A stretch of DNA of 9,440 nt from contig CATPAM010000556.1 in the NCBI GenBank assembly GCA_955651735.1, positions 1 to 9,440 of the forward strand, written 5' to 3'. Below, piece by piece: positions 1 to 6,222 of this stretch. The notes beneath the pieces are model-generated. The model had not been told where the DNA came from. It saw only the letters and a list, made by a program, of their open reading frames with translations, and made no database searches. This stretch comes from Candidatus Acidiferrales bacterium (GTDB lineage: Bacteria > Acidobacteriota > Terriglobia > Acidiferrales > UBA7541). The first letter of the stretch is position 1. Each line of letters begins with the position of its first letter. The position numbers and the translations under genes were made by a program.

Positions 1-442
1 CCGGCAGGGCACTAGGCCTAGTTTCGAGCGTTTCCGACCCAATGCGATTTACGCTCCCCGTCCGGTGCGGGTCCACCAGCGTCTCCCTGTCTTTCACCGT
101 CACCGATGTGTTCACCGCGGCGAGACTGAGCGAGATTCGGTGTTCCTCCGGCACCGCGGAGCGTATCTCCACCACTTCGTGAAACGCCGCAAACCCCGGT
201 TGCTGCACGTCGATCTGGTAGACGCCGAATGCGAGCCGTCTCGCGGTGGTGGCGCCCGAACTATCCGTCACGTAGACTTGTCGGAACTGGTTCGCCTCGC
301 AGACCAGCTCTATCGAACTCTTCACGCCGGAGCCGGAAGGATCTGTCACCTTCAGCCGCAGCTCGCCAACGTTGTTCTGCGCCCTCAACGCAAAGGCGAG
401 GATCGCTAAGCCGAAGATCAAAAAGATAGGATATCTTCGCAT
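1..442 (-). CDS. TonB-dependent receptor, Oar-like, N-terminal part (runs off the left edge)
   Basis: This is the first 147 codons of a larger minus-strand gene that continues beyond base 1. Residues 1-22 form a signal peptide: a basic start (MRRYP), a hydrophobic core (IFLIFGLAILAFAL) and a likely cut near RAQ. Residues 25-110 match a carboxypeptidase-regulatory-like beta-sandwich, with the pattern GELRLKVTDPSG, a YVTDSSG turn, a FGVYQIDVQQPGF strand and a closing ISLSLAAVN. Residues 112-147 begin a plug-like segment (VTVKD, then IGSETLETRPSALP). This order is typical of the large outer-membrane receptors expanded in Acidobacteriota, which probably import polymers or siderophores; the substrate cannot be read here. 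The start is ATG at 442. The only strong Shine-Dalgarno-like motif, AGGAGG, lies about 25 nt upstream, too far to be convincing, and no in-frame start lies closer to it. The family call is solid; the function is inferred. Confidence 0.82.
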   Translation of the reverse strand, partial: MRRYPIFLIFGLAILAFALRAQNNVGELRLKVTDPSGSGVKSSIELVCEANQFRQVYVTDSSGATTARRLAFGVYQIDVQQPGFAAFHEVVEIRSAVPEEHRISLSLAAVNTSVTVKDRETLVDPHRTGSVNRIGSETLETRPSALP

Positions 443-494
443 TTCAAACGTAAAGAATTTAGACGCGCCTCCTGACCGTGATTGGATTCCGACC

Positions 495-511
495 GCAGCC
501 ATTTCGGCTGC
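495..511. repeat. Inverted repeat GCAGCC-ATTTC-GGCTGC between two divergent genes
   Basis: This is a perfect 6-bp GC-rich stem with a 5-nt loop, in the 157-bp gap between the TonB receptor start (442, minus) and the small basic gene (600, plus). It would lie in the receptor's 5' leader if transcription starts further upstream. There is no T-tract, so an intrinsic terminator is unlikely. It could be a leader hairpin, an operator or chance. I see no convincing -35/-10 pair in the rest of this gap. Confidence 0.3.
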
Positions 512-599
512 TTCGTCTTCCTGCAATTTCCCACGATCAGACTACCTAGTTGACCACGCATCGTCCGGCATGAGAGAAATCATTTGGAGAGCCGGTGTC

Positions 600-755
600 G
601 TGAAGAAACGCAAGAAGAAGCGATTCGAAGCGGGCAAGGAAGCCCGCCGGCGTGCCCGCGCCTCAGGCCTAGCGCCTGCGGCCACGCGGGTTATCCCCGA
701 CAAGCGAAAACGCCCGCCGACGCACAAAGAAGACTTACTGGAAGGCGAATCGTAG
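600..755 (+). CDS. Small, highly basic hypothetical protein (51 aa)
   Basis: The frame opens with GTG at 600, preceded by GGAG at 586-589, 10 nt upstream, and ends at TAG 753-755. The protein has a Lys/Arg-rich N-terminus (KKRKKKRF), then KEARRRARASGLAPAATRV, then a proline/basic segment (IPDKRKRPPTHK) and an acidic tail (EDLLEGES). It has no cysteines, signal peptide or membrane segment. The charge pattern and abrupt acidic end look like a selected small protein and not random sequence. I do not recognise a named family, and nucleic-acid or ribosome association is only a guess from charge. An in-frame ATG at 570 would add ten residues but has no better ribosome site. It converges with the redoxin gene. 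The competing minus-strand frame over 542-973 has no recognisable domain. Confidence 0.55.
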   Translation: MKKRKKKRFEAGKEARRRARASGLAPAATRVIPDKRKRPPTHKEDLLEGES

Positions 756-839
756 CGGCGGCGTTCAGACTGGCGCGCGGGCCAGCTATTTCTGACGCCG
801 CGCCGGAAAAATGCCAGCTTCGGCGTCTCTCTCCCGCAG

Positions 840-857
840 TAGGTCCGACCGGACCTA
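840..857. terminator. Possible bidirectional terminator hairpin between convergent genes
   Basis: TAGGTCC-GACC-GGACCTA is a perfect 7-bp inverted repeat with a 4-nt loop. It lies 12 bp past the stop codon of the minus-strand redoxin gene and 84 bp past the plus-strand small gene, where a shared terminator would be expected. Neither side has a real T-run: plus-strand downstream is ATTCTTCG and minus-strand downstream is CTGCGGG. It would therefore be a weak or atypical intrinsic terminator. The rest of the 114-bp gap (756-869) shows nothing else I can support. Confidence 0.4.
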
Positions 858-869
858 ATTCTTCGATCC

Positions 870-1370
870 TCAACCGGGCTTGTTGGCCGGAACCGATTCG
901 GTCGGCCGAAACAGCGGCGCGGGCGCGACTTTTCTCCGCTCCGCCAGCTCCGCCGCGATCCTCTCCAGATCATCCTTCACAAATCCCATGCTGCTGACGC
1001 GAACTTTTCCATCCGCATCAATCAGGAAAATCGTAGGAACATTCGTCAGCCCGTACGCGTTCGACGCCGGATAGCCCATCTCCTTCTCATCCAAAACCAT
1101 CGGGAAGGTGGCTCCGTATTCGCGCGCGAAACCCGCCGTGGCCTTAGCATCGTCCTGCGAAATGCCCAAAAAGGTGACACCGCTGTCCCCATACCGCTGA
1201 TAAAGCCGCTGCAGAAAGGGAAACGTAAACTGGCACACCGGGCAGGAAATCTTGAAGAACGCCGCCACCACCGGACCGTTTTCGCGCAGCACCTCCAGCG
1301 AATAACTCTTCCCGTCCAGCCCCTTCAACGAAAATCCGGGCGCAGTTTGCCCGGCAATGACATGCGTCAT
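870..1370 (-). CDS. Cytoplasmic thioredoxin-fold redoxin (AhpC/TSA or TlpA-like family)
   Basis: This 166-residue protein has a complete thioredoxin-like fold. The N-terminal signature is AGQTAPGFSLKGLDGKSYSL (residues 6-25). The redox centre is C43-P-V-C46 after the strand VVAAFFKIS, and the cis-proline is in NVPTIF (P112), followed by LIDADGKVRVSSMGF. GVTFLGISQDD (64-74) is the usual central strand. The CxxC and the cis-Pro indicate a thiol-disulfide oxidoreductase or peroxiredoxin-like enzyme. There is no signal peptide or membrane anchor, so it should act in the cytoplasm, unlike the periplasmic TlpA/ResA proteins of cytochrome maturation. The residue before the CxxC is Ser, where many thioredoxins have Trp. 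The C-terminal 20 residues are a low-complexity tail. The start is ATG 1370 behind a G-rich stretch (GGGGGCGGA). It is divergent from hemE; a functional link to haem is possible but not shown. Confidence 0.88.
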   Translation of the reverse strand: MTHVIAGQTAPGFSLKGLDGKSYSLEVLRENGPVVAAFFKISCPVCQFTFPFLQRLYQRYGDSGVTFLGISQDDAKATAGFAREYGATFPMVLDEKEMGYPASNAYGLTNVPTIFLIDADGKVRVSSMGFVKDDLERIAAELAERRKVAPAPLFRPTESVPANKPG

Positions 1371-1425
1371 AGTGTTTTCCGCCCCCCATCCAGCGCGAAA
1401 TCCTGCGCAAAATCCCCACGTAGCA

Positions 1426-1453
1426 ATTCTAAACTAGATTTGCCTGCATCCAA
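1426..1453 (-). promoter_or_regulatory. Candidate sigma70-type promoter for the redoxin gene
   Basis: On the minus strand there is TTGGAT (1453-1448), a 16-bp spacer and TAGAAT (1431-1426). The predicted start is about 50 nt before the redoxin ATG. Both hexamers are close to consensus and the position is sensible, but this is a motif match only. Confidence 0.4.
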
Positions 1454-1486
1454 GCGCGGCTTGCCGAAAAAATCTCAATAAAAAAC

Positions 1487-1510
1487 GGAACGTCCCCGGG
1501 AATCTACGTA
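1487..1510 (+). promoter_or_regulatory. Speculative ECF-type promoter upstream of hemE
   Basis: GGAAC at 1487-1491 is followed, after 15 bp, by CGTA at 1507-1510. This resembles the AAC / CGTA pattern recognised by several ECF sigma factors, although the spacer is short by about one base. It lies 114 bp before the preferred hemE start. No good sigma70 hexamer pair was found in the 1371-1623 gap on this strand. The gap also holds a weak CCCGC/GCGGG inverted repeat at 1533-1549. Confidence is low because short motifs of this kind occur often by chance. Confidence 0.2.
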
Positions 1511-1623
1511 CTTAGTGAAGTCGGCCTCAGTACCCGCAGCAAAGGCGGGAATTTGTTATGCTTCTCGCATGTAAATTGCGATTGGCCAATCTAGAGGCAA
1601 GTCCACTTGTAACGTGCGAGCTC

Positions 1624-2703
1624 ATGAGCGAACAGAGCAAACTTAATTTGAACCGCAAGGAGTTCTTTGAGCGCGCTTGCCACGGGGAAGCGGTGCCCCG
1701 GGTGCCCGTGTGGATGATGCGGCAGGCAGGGCGCTATTTGCCGGAGTACCGCGCGATTCGGGCGAAGCACGCGTTCTTGGAGGTGTGCAAGACGCCCGAG
1801 CTGGCGGTGGAAGTTTCGCTGCAGCCGATGCGAAGGCTGGGCGTCGATGCCGTGATTGTTTTCTCTGACATTTTGATCGTAGCCGAAGGCATGGGGCTGC
1901 GGCTGGAGCTCGGCGATGCGGGCCCGAACCTGCCTGAGCCGGTGCGAAGCGAAGCGGACGTTCGAAAGCTAAATAATTTTGACCCGGAAACCGAGACGGG
2001 ATTCTTGATGGAGGCCATCCGGCGCTTGGTGCGCGAAGTCGGGCCAACCGTTCCGGTGTTGGGATTCGCGGGCGCCCCGTGGACTCTGGCGTGCTACATG
2101 GTCGAGGGACGCACCAAAGAAGGATTTGCCACGACTAAGAGCCTCATGTACACGGAGCCGCGCACGTTTCGTGAATTGCTGGCGCGCATCGCGCAGGTGA
2201 CGATTTCCTACTTGCAGGCTCAAATTAGCGCAGGCGCCGCGGCAGTGCAGTTGTTTGATACATGGTGCGGCGAGTTGAATTTGCGCGACTATTTGGATTT
2301 TGCGCTGCCCGCAGTGCAGGAGATTGTGTCGGGTGTAGGGAAGAACGTGCCCGTGATCTACTACACCAAGGCCTCGAATCACTTGCTCCTTGCGGCCGCG
2401 GATTCAGGCGCCGATGTCTTGAGCGTCGATTGGCGCGTGGATTTGCGAGAGTTGCGCAAGACCCTGGGTCCGAAAATGGCCCTGCAGGGCAATGTCGATC
2501 CCGCCGTATTATTTGCGCCGGAAGCGACGATCCGGCGTGTGACCCAGGAAACTGTCGCGGCGCTAAACGGCACAGGACACATCTTGAACTTAGGCCACGG
2601 GATCTTGCAGCACACTCCCGTGGAAAGCGCGAAGATCTTTATCGAGGCGGGGCAGCAGGCGCGATTTGCCAGCGAGGCGCCCGCTGTCGTGCCGTCGCGT
2701 TGA
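1624..2703 (+). CDS. hemE: Uroporphyrinogen decarboxylase HemE
   Basis: HemE decarboxylates the four acetate side chains of uroporphyrinogen III to give coproporphyrinogen III, in the cytoplasm. The 359-residue product matches the family along its length: PVWMMRQAGRYLPEYR (28-43), with both substrate-binding arginines R33 and R37; FSDIL with the catalytic aspartate D82; GFAGAPWTL (147-155) followed by Y158; QLFDTWCGEL (209-218); and NLGHGILQHTP with H325. At 213, where many homologues have Ser (FDSW), this protein has Thr, a conservative change. The ATG at 1624 leaves the usual short N-terminal lead. An upstream in-frame ATG at 1558, behind a GGCGGGA, would add 22 residues unlike the family, so I prefer 1624 although it lacks a good ribosome site. 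It is the first gene of the haem operon; hemN follows after 17 bp. Confidence 0.97.
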   Translation: MSEQSKLNLNRKEFFERACHGEAVPRVPVWMMRQAGRYLPEYRAIRAKHAFLEVCKTPELAVEVSLQPMRRLGVDAVIVFSDILIVAEGMGLRLELGDAGPNLPEPVRSEADVRKLNNFDPETETGFLMEAIRRLVREVGPTVPVLGFAGAPWTLACYMVEGRTKEGFATTKSLMYTEPRTFRELLARIAQVTISYLQAQISAGAAAVQLFDTWCGELNLRDYLDFALPAVQEIVSGVGKNVPVIYYTKASNHLLLAAADSGADVLSVDWRVDLRELRKTLGPKMALQGNVDPAVLFAPEATIRRVTQETVAALNGTGHILNLGHGILQHTPVESAKIFIEAGQQARFASEAPAVVPSR

Positions 2704-2709
2704 AGGGTT

Positions 2710-2713
2710 GAGG
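2710..2713 (+). promoter_or_regulatory. Ribosome binding site that fixes the hemN GTG start
   Basis: GAGG ends 7 nt before GTG 2721, in the 17-bp gap after the hemE stop. This supports a GTG start over the next in-frame ATG at 2751. Confidence 0.6.
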
Positions 2714-2720
2714 CCACGCG

Positions 2721-4133
2721 GTGACAGTCGTGAATCCATCTTTGCAGCGGATGCGCGAGGAGTTGCGCGTCGGCGAAGAATTTTTGGCGCGGTACAACCG
2801 GCCGGGCCCGCGCTACACCAGCTATCCGACCGCGCCGGTCTGGAATGATTCCTTCGGACCGGATGACTTGGAGCGCGTGCATGAAGAGGCCGAGCGCGCG
2901 CGCAGCCCCGTATCGCTATACATGCACATTCCATTTTGCGAGAGCCTGTGCCTGTTCTGCGCTTGCAACGTAATCATTCAGAAGGACAAGCGCGTCGCGC
3001 CGCCGTACCTCAGCGTTTTGAAACAGGAAATGGAGCGGGTCAGCCGAAGCGTTTCGAAAAATCGTGAGGTCGTGCAGTTTCATTGGGGCGGCGGCACTCC
3101 AACGTATCTGACTCCCGCGCAGATCGAAGACCTATTCGGCGCGGTGCGCGCGCGCTTTTCGTTTGCAGCCGACGCGGAAATCGGCATTGAGGTCGACCCG
3201 CGCGTCACGTCCCGCGAGCACCTCGAAACTTTGCGCCGCCTGGGATTCAATCGTCTGAGCATGGGGATCCAGGATTTCCATGGTGAAGTGCAGAAGGCCA
3301 TTCACCGCATTCAGCCGTTCGAATTGACCCGCGATCTGCTCTTTGCCGCTCGTGAGCTGGGCTTCGACAGCATCAACGTGGATCTGATTTACGGACTGCC
3401 CTATCAGACTCCGGAGCGATTCGCACACACGGTTGACCAGATTCTGCAATTGGCCCCAGATCGCGTGGCCCTTTTCAGCTATGCGCACGTACCCTGGCTG
3501 AAGAAGCAGCAAGGCTCGTTTGCGGCGCACCTGCCAGAAGGGATGCAGAAGTTTGCAATTTTTCGCACCGGTCTGCTCAAGTTTCTCGAAGCCGGATATT
3601 TGTACATCGGCATGGATCACTTCGCGAAACCGGAAGACGAGCTGGCAATTTCACAACAGAAGCGCACGCTGCACCGCAATTTTCAGGGGTATACAACAAA
3701 AGCGGGTGCGGACTTGTATGGCATGGGCGTGACGGCGATCAGCGGGATTCAGAATGCCTACGCACAGAATCATCGCGAGCTGGCGGCATGGGAGAAGTCG
3801 GTCGGGGAGCGCGGCATTGCCACCATGCGCGGGTACCGGCTGTCGGAAGATGACCGGCTGCGGCGGGCGGTAATTAGCCGGCTGCTTTGCCATACCGTTG
3901 TCATTAAGGAAGAAATTGCGCGGGAATTTGGCATCGACTTCGATCGCTATTTTGCTGACGAGTTGGCGCGGCTGAAAGCTTCCCGCGAGGATGGCTTGGT
4001 TTTGCTCGATCCTGGCGAGATTCGTACCACATGGCTGGGGCGAATCTTTATTCGCAACTTGGCGATGGTCTTTGATCCCTACCTGGAAAAACAACAGTTG
4101 GCTGCCAAGCCGCTGTTCTCGAAAACGCTCTGA
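2721..4133 (+). CDS. hemN: Oxygen-independent coproporphyrinogen III dehydrogenase HemN
   Basis: This radical SAM enzyme oxidatively decarboxylates two propionates of coproporphyrinogen III to vinyls, giving protoporphyrinogen IX without oxygen. The 470-residue protein aligns with E. coli HemN from end to end. It has YNRPGPRYTSYPTA near the N-terminus and SLYMHIPFC leading into the cluster motif C73-x3-C77-x2-C80, plus C82 and the Tyr (Y67) before the HIPFC. HWGGGTPTYL is the SAM-binding glycine motif. IEVDPR, GFNRLSMGIQDF, DLIYGLPYQT, IGMDHFAKPEDELA and LHRNFQGYTT follow in order. The extra C82 and full C-terminal domain separate true HemN from the look-alikes HemW/ChuW. The translational start is GTG. 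It lies between hemE and the protoporphyrinogen oxidase gene, in pathway order. Chromosomal haem genes elsewhere could include an oxygen-dependent HemF, not visible here. Confidence 0.97.
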   Translation: MTVVNPSLQRMREELRVGEEFLARYNRPGPRYTSYPTAPVWNDSFGPDDLERVHEEAERARSPVSLYMHIPFCESLCLFCACNVIIQKDKRVAPPYLSVLKQEMERVSRSVSKNREVVQFHWGGGTPTYLTPAQIEDLFGAVRARFSFAADAEIGIEVDPRVTSREHLETLRRLGFNRLSMGIQDFHGEVQKAIHRIQPFELTRDLLFAARELGFDSINVDLIYGLPYQTPERFAHTVDQILQLAPDRVALFSYAHVPWLKKQQGSFAAHLPEGMQKFAIFRTGLLKFLEAGYLYIGMDHFAKPEDELAISQQKRTLHRNFQGYTTKAGADLYGMGVTAISGIQNAYAQNHRELAAWEKSVGERGIATMRGYRLSEDDRLRRAVISRLLCHTVVIKEEIAREFGIDFDRYFADELARLKASREDGLVLLDPGEIRTTWLGRIFIRNLAMVFDPYLEKQQLAAKPLFSKTL

Positions 4134-4154
4134 CATGCTTGGTCTCTCCGCGGC

Positions 4155-5534
4155 ATGACCTCTTCTGTTCCAGCGATTGTGGTGGGCGCGGGGATCTCCG
4201 GGTTGGCCTGCGCGTACGCGCTGCGCAAAGCCGGGGTCGACGCTCAGGTGCTGGAGGCCTCGCCGCGTGCCGGGGGCGTGATTGGTTCGGAAGTGCGCGA
4301 TGGATTTTTGCTGGAGCTCGGGCCGCAGAGCTTTAGCGGCACGGCAGCGCTGCGATCGCTCTGCATGGAACTAGGAATCGCGGATCAGCTCGTCCAAGCG
4401 CCAGCCGGCGCGCCACGATACGTGTTGATTGACGGCACGCTAAAAGCCGTGCCGCTTAATCCCGCTGCCATGGTCACATCGTCTTTGTTATCAGCGAAGA
4501 CAAAGTGGCGGATTGCGCGCGATGCGTTCGGTACTACCCGCTCTCCGCAGGAAGACGAATCCATCGCGAGTTTCGTCCGCAGGAAGTTTGGCGAGGAACT
4601 CTTGGACCGGCTGGTGGCACCCTTCGTTTCAGGGATTTACGCGGGGGATGCGGAGCGAATCAGTCTGCGTGCGGCATTTCCGCAGTTGTATGAGGCGGAA
4701 AAGTCTGCGGGCAGCGCAATTCGCGGAATGATGCGAGCGGCAAAGTCACGGAAAGGACCGCGTGAACGGCCCACCTTGCTTAGCTTTCACGGTGGCAATG
4801 AGACGCTGGTGCGCGCGCTTGCCGAGAAAATTGGTTCGCGGTTGCGCCTCGATGCGGAGGTGCTCGGAATTGTCGTTCGACGCGAGGCCGGAACTATCAA
4901 ATTCGAAGTGAGGTTTCGCGAAGCAGGCAGCGAGCAACTTTTTGTCGCAGAACGTTTGGTGCTGGCTACGCCCGCGGATGTGGCGGGCGCATTGCTGCGC
5001 GATGTGAATGCCGCTTTCGAGCCAGTGCTGGGAGGGATCGAGTATGCGCCTGTGGGTGTTGTCTCGCTCGGCTATCGGCGGGAGGACGTTGGGCATTCAC
5101 TGGATGGATTTGGATTCTTGGCGCCTCGATCCAGCGGGCTGCGCGTGTTGGGGTCCGTTTCGAACTCGTCGCTATTCCCGGAACGCGCACCGGCAGGCCA
5201 TGTGTTGCTCACCAGTTTTGTTGGAGGAGCGACCGATCCCGGCGCCGCCGAGCTTTCGACCGGAGATTTGGCTGCGCTAGTGCATCGGGAGGTTGCTCCC
5301 ATTCTACAGATTCGCTCTTCGCCGGTCTTTTCGCATGTTCAGGTTCATGGGCGGGCACTGCCGCAATACAACATCGGTCATGTGGAACGTCTTGCCGGGC
5401 TCGAGAAATTACAAGGCGACGTGCCGGGGTTGTTTCTTGCGGGCAATTACTTCCGTGGGCCGGCGATTGGGAATTGTGTGGAACTGGGGATGGCAGCGGC
5501 TGAGGCGCTAGTAACCAAGGCCAGGTCTGCATAA
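4155..5534 (+). CDS. hemG: FAD-dependent protoporphyrinogen oxidase (HemY/PPO type)
   Basis: The enzyme oxidises protoporphyrinogen IX to protoporphyrin IX using FAD and normally oxygen. The 459-residue product begins with a dinucleotide-binding fold: VVGAGISGLACAYALRKAG (G11, G13, G16) ending in E34 (VLEAS), then PRAGGVIGSE. LELGPQSF and LDRLVAPFVSGIYAGDAERISLRAAFP are typical PPO/HemY segments. The C-terminus has LFLAGNYFRGPAIGNCVELG, the second FAD contact. Its length is normal for the family. The label hemG is used for this activity by some annotation systems; the fold is HemY-type and unrelated to the small flavodoxin HemG of E. coli. Because HemN supplies protoporphyrinogen, I read it as a protoporphyrinogen oxidase and not the Gram-positive coproporphyrinogen oxidase. 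It starts 21 bp after hemN, with no clear Shine-Dalgarno, so translation may depend on the upstream gene. It is the last gene of the operon. Confidence 0.92.
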   Translation: MTSSVPAIVVGAGISGLACAYALRKAGVDAQVLEASPRAGGVIGSEVRDGFLLELGPQSFSGTAALRSLCMELGIADQLVQAPAGAPRYVLIDGTLKAVPLNPAAMVTSSLLSAKTKWRIARDAFGTTRSPQEDESIASFVRRKFGEELLDRLVAPFVSGIYAGDAERISLRAAFPQLYEAEKSAGSAIRGMMRAAKSRKGPRERPTLLSFHGGNETLVRALAEKIGSRLRLDAEVLGIVVRREAGTIKFEVRFREAGSEQLFVAERLVLATPADVAGALLRDVNAAFEPVLGGIEYAPVGVVSLGYRREDVGHSLDGFGFLAPRSSGLRVLGSVSNSSLFPERAPAGHVLLTSFVGGATDPGAAELSTGDLAALVHREVAPILQIRSSPVFSHVQVHGRALPQYNIGHVERLAGLEKLQGDVPGLFLAGNYFRGPAIGNCVELGMAAAEALVTKARSA

Positions 5535-5559
5535 GTTCGGCGTTTGTGTGACCGCAACA

Positions 5560-5578
5560 AAGGTGGCAGCGCTACCTT
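5560..5578. repeat. Inverted repeat between the haem operon and the sigma factor gene
   Basis: AAGGTGGC-AGC-GCTACCTT forms an 8-bp stem with one G-U pair and a 3-nt loop, 25 bp after the protoporphyrinogen oxidase stop. No T-run follows on the plus strand (ACATCCAG), so it is at best a weak terminator for the haem operon. It also sits just upstream of a TATAGT (5603-5608), and could instead be an operator for the sigma gene. Confidence 0.35.
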
Positions 5579-5634
5579 ACATCCAGTTAGATAAATTTCG
5601 CGTATAGTTTTGCAGGAGACGAAGAAGCGCAAAC

Positions 5635-6222
5635 GTGTTCCTGGCGGTTTTCTCACCCGAGGGCAACGACGAGGTGTCGCCGGACGCGACGCTGATGCAG
5701 CAGCTTCTTCGCAGGGACGTGAGCGCTTTCGAAGAACTGTACGAGCGGCACTCGCGCATTGTGTACTCCCTGGTTCTGCGCATATTGCGCCAGGGCTCCA
5801 CGGCCGAAGAGGTCGTGCAGGACGTTTTCCTGCAACTGTGGCGGAACTCCGCCCGCTATGACGTGAGCCGGCCGTTTGTGCCTTGGCTGCTGACCCTGGC
5901 GCGCAACCGCGCTCTGGACCACCTGCGATTAAAGAGCGAGCGGCAGCGCCGGCGCGAAGAGCAAACCGAAGAATTCCCGCAAATTGCCTCCGCGGCCCCG
6001 GAATACGAGAAGGCGTTGGACGAAGGACGGCGTGCAGAGCGCGTGCGTGCGCTGATCGGTACGCTGCCTTCGGCGCAAAAAAAGGCCATCGAGCTCGCCT
6101 ATTTTGAAGGCTTAAGCCATTCCGAGATCGCCGCTTCGCTGAACGAGCCATTGGGCACCGTGAAGAGCTGGATTCGCAACGGATTGATGCGCTTAAAGGA
6201 AGGTTTGCAGGCCACATCGTGA
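5635..6222 (+). CDS. ECF-type RNA polymerase sigma factor (SigK-like)
   Basis: This 195-residue protein is a two-domain extracytoplasmic-function sigma factor. Region 2 spans about residues 20-100: LMQQLLRRDVSAFEELYERH, then STAEEVVQDVFLQLWRN (the core-polymerase-binding helix), then FVPWLLTLARNRALDHLR. Region 4 spans about 135-190: LIGTLPSAQKKAIELAYFEG, then the helix-turn-helix SHSEIAASLNEPLGTVKSWIRNGLMRLKE, which reads the -35 element. A charged linker (RQRRREEQTEE) separates them. The start chosen is GTG 5635, with GAAGAAG 7 nt before it and GCAGGAG further up; ATG 5695 is possible but would cut into region 2. It overlaps the following RskA-like anti-sigma gene by 4 nt, the classic sigma/anti-sigma arrangement. 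A TATAGT at 5603 may be its -10, but the best -35 (TTACAT, 5577-5582) is 20 bp away. Confidence 0.93.
   Translation: MFLAVFSPEGNDEVSPDATLMQQLLRRDVSAFEELYERHSRIVYSLVLRILRQGSTAEEVVQDVFLQLWRNSARYDVSRPFVPWLLTLARNRALDHLRLKSERQRRREEQTEEFPQIASAAPEYEKALDEGRRAERVRALIGTLPSAQKKAIELAYFEGLSHSEIAASLNEPLGTVKSWIRNGLMRLKEGLQATS

Noticed and set aside
65..409. 114-codon plus-strand frame rich in His and Arg
   Set aside because: It is antisense to the TonB receptor, whose minus-strand frame has a signal peptide and a recognisable domain.
542..973. 143-codon minus-strand frame
   Set aside because: It overlaps both the redoxin 3' end and the small basic gene, is Arg/Ser-rich with no domain, and would remove the hairpin-bearing convergent gap.
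5577..5608. TTACAT and TATAGT as a sigma70 promoter for the sigma factor gene
   Set aside because: The spacer is 20 bp and no better -35 exists, so it is mentioned only as a possibility in the gene entry.
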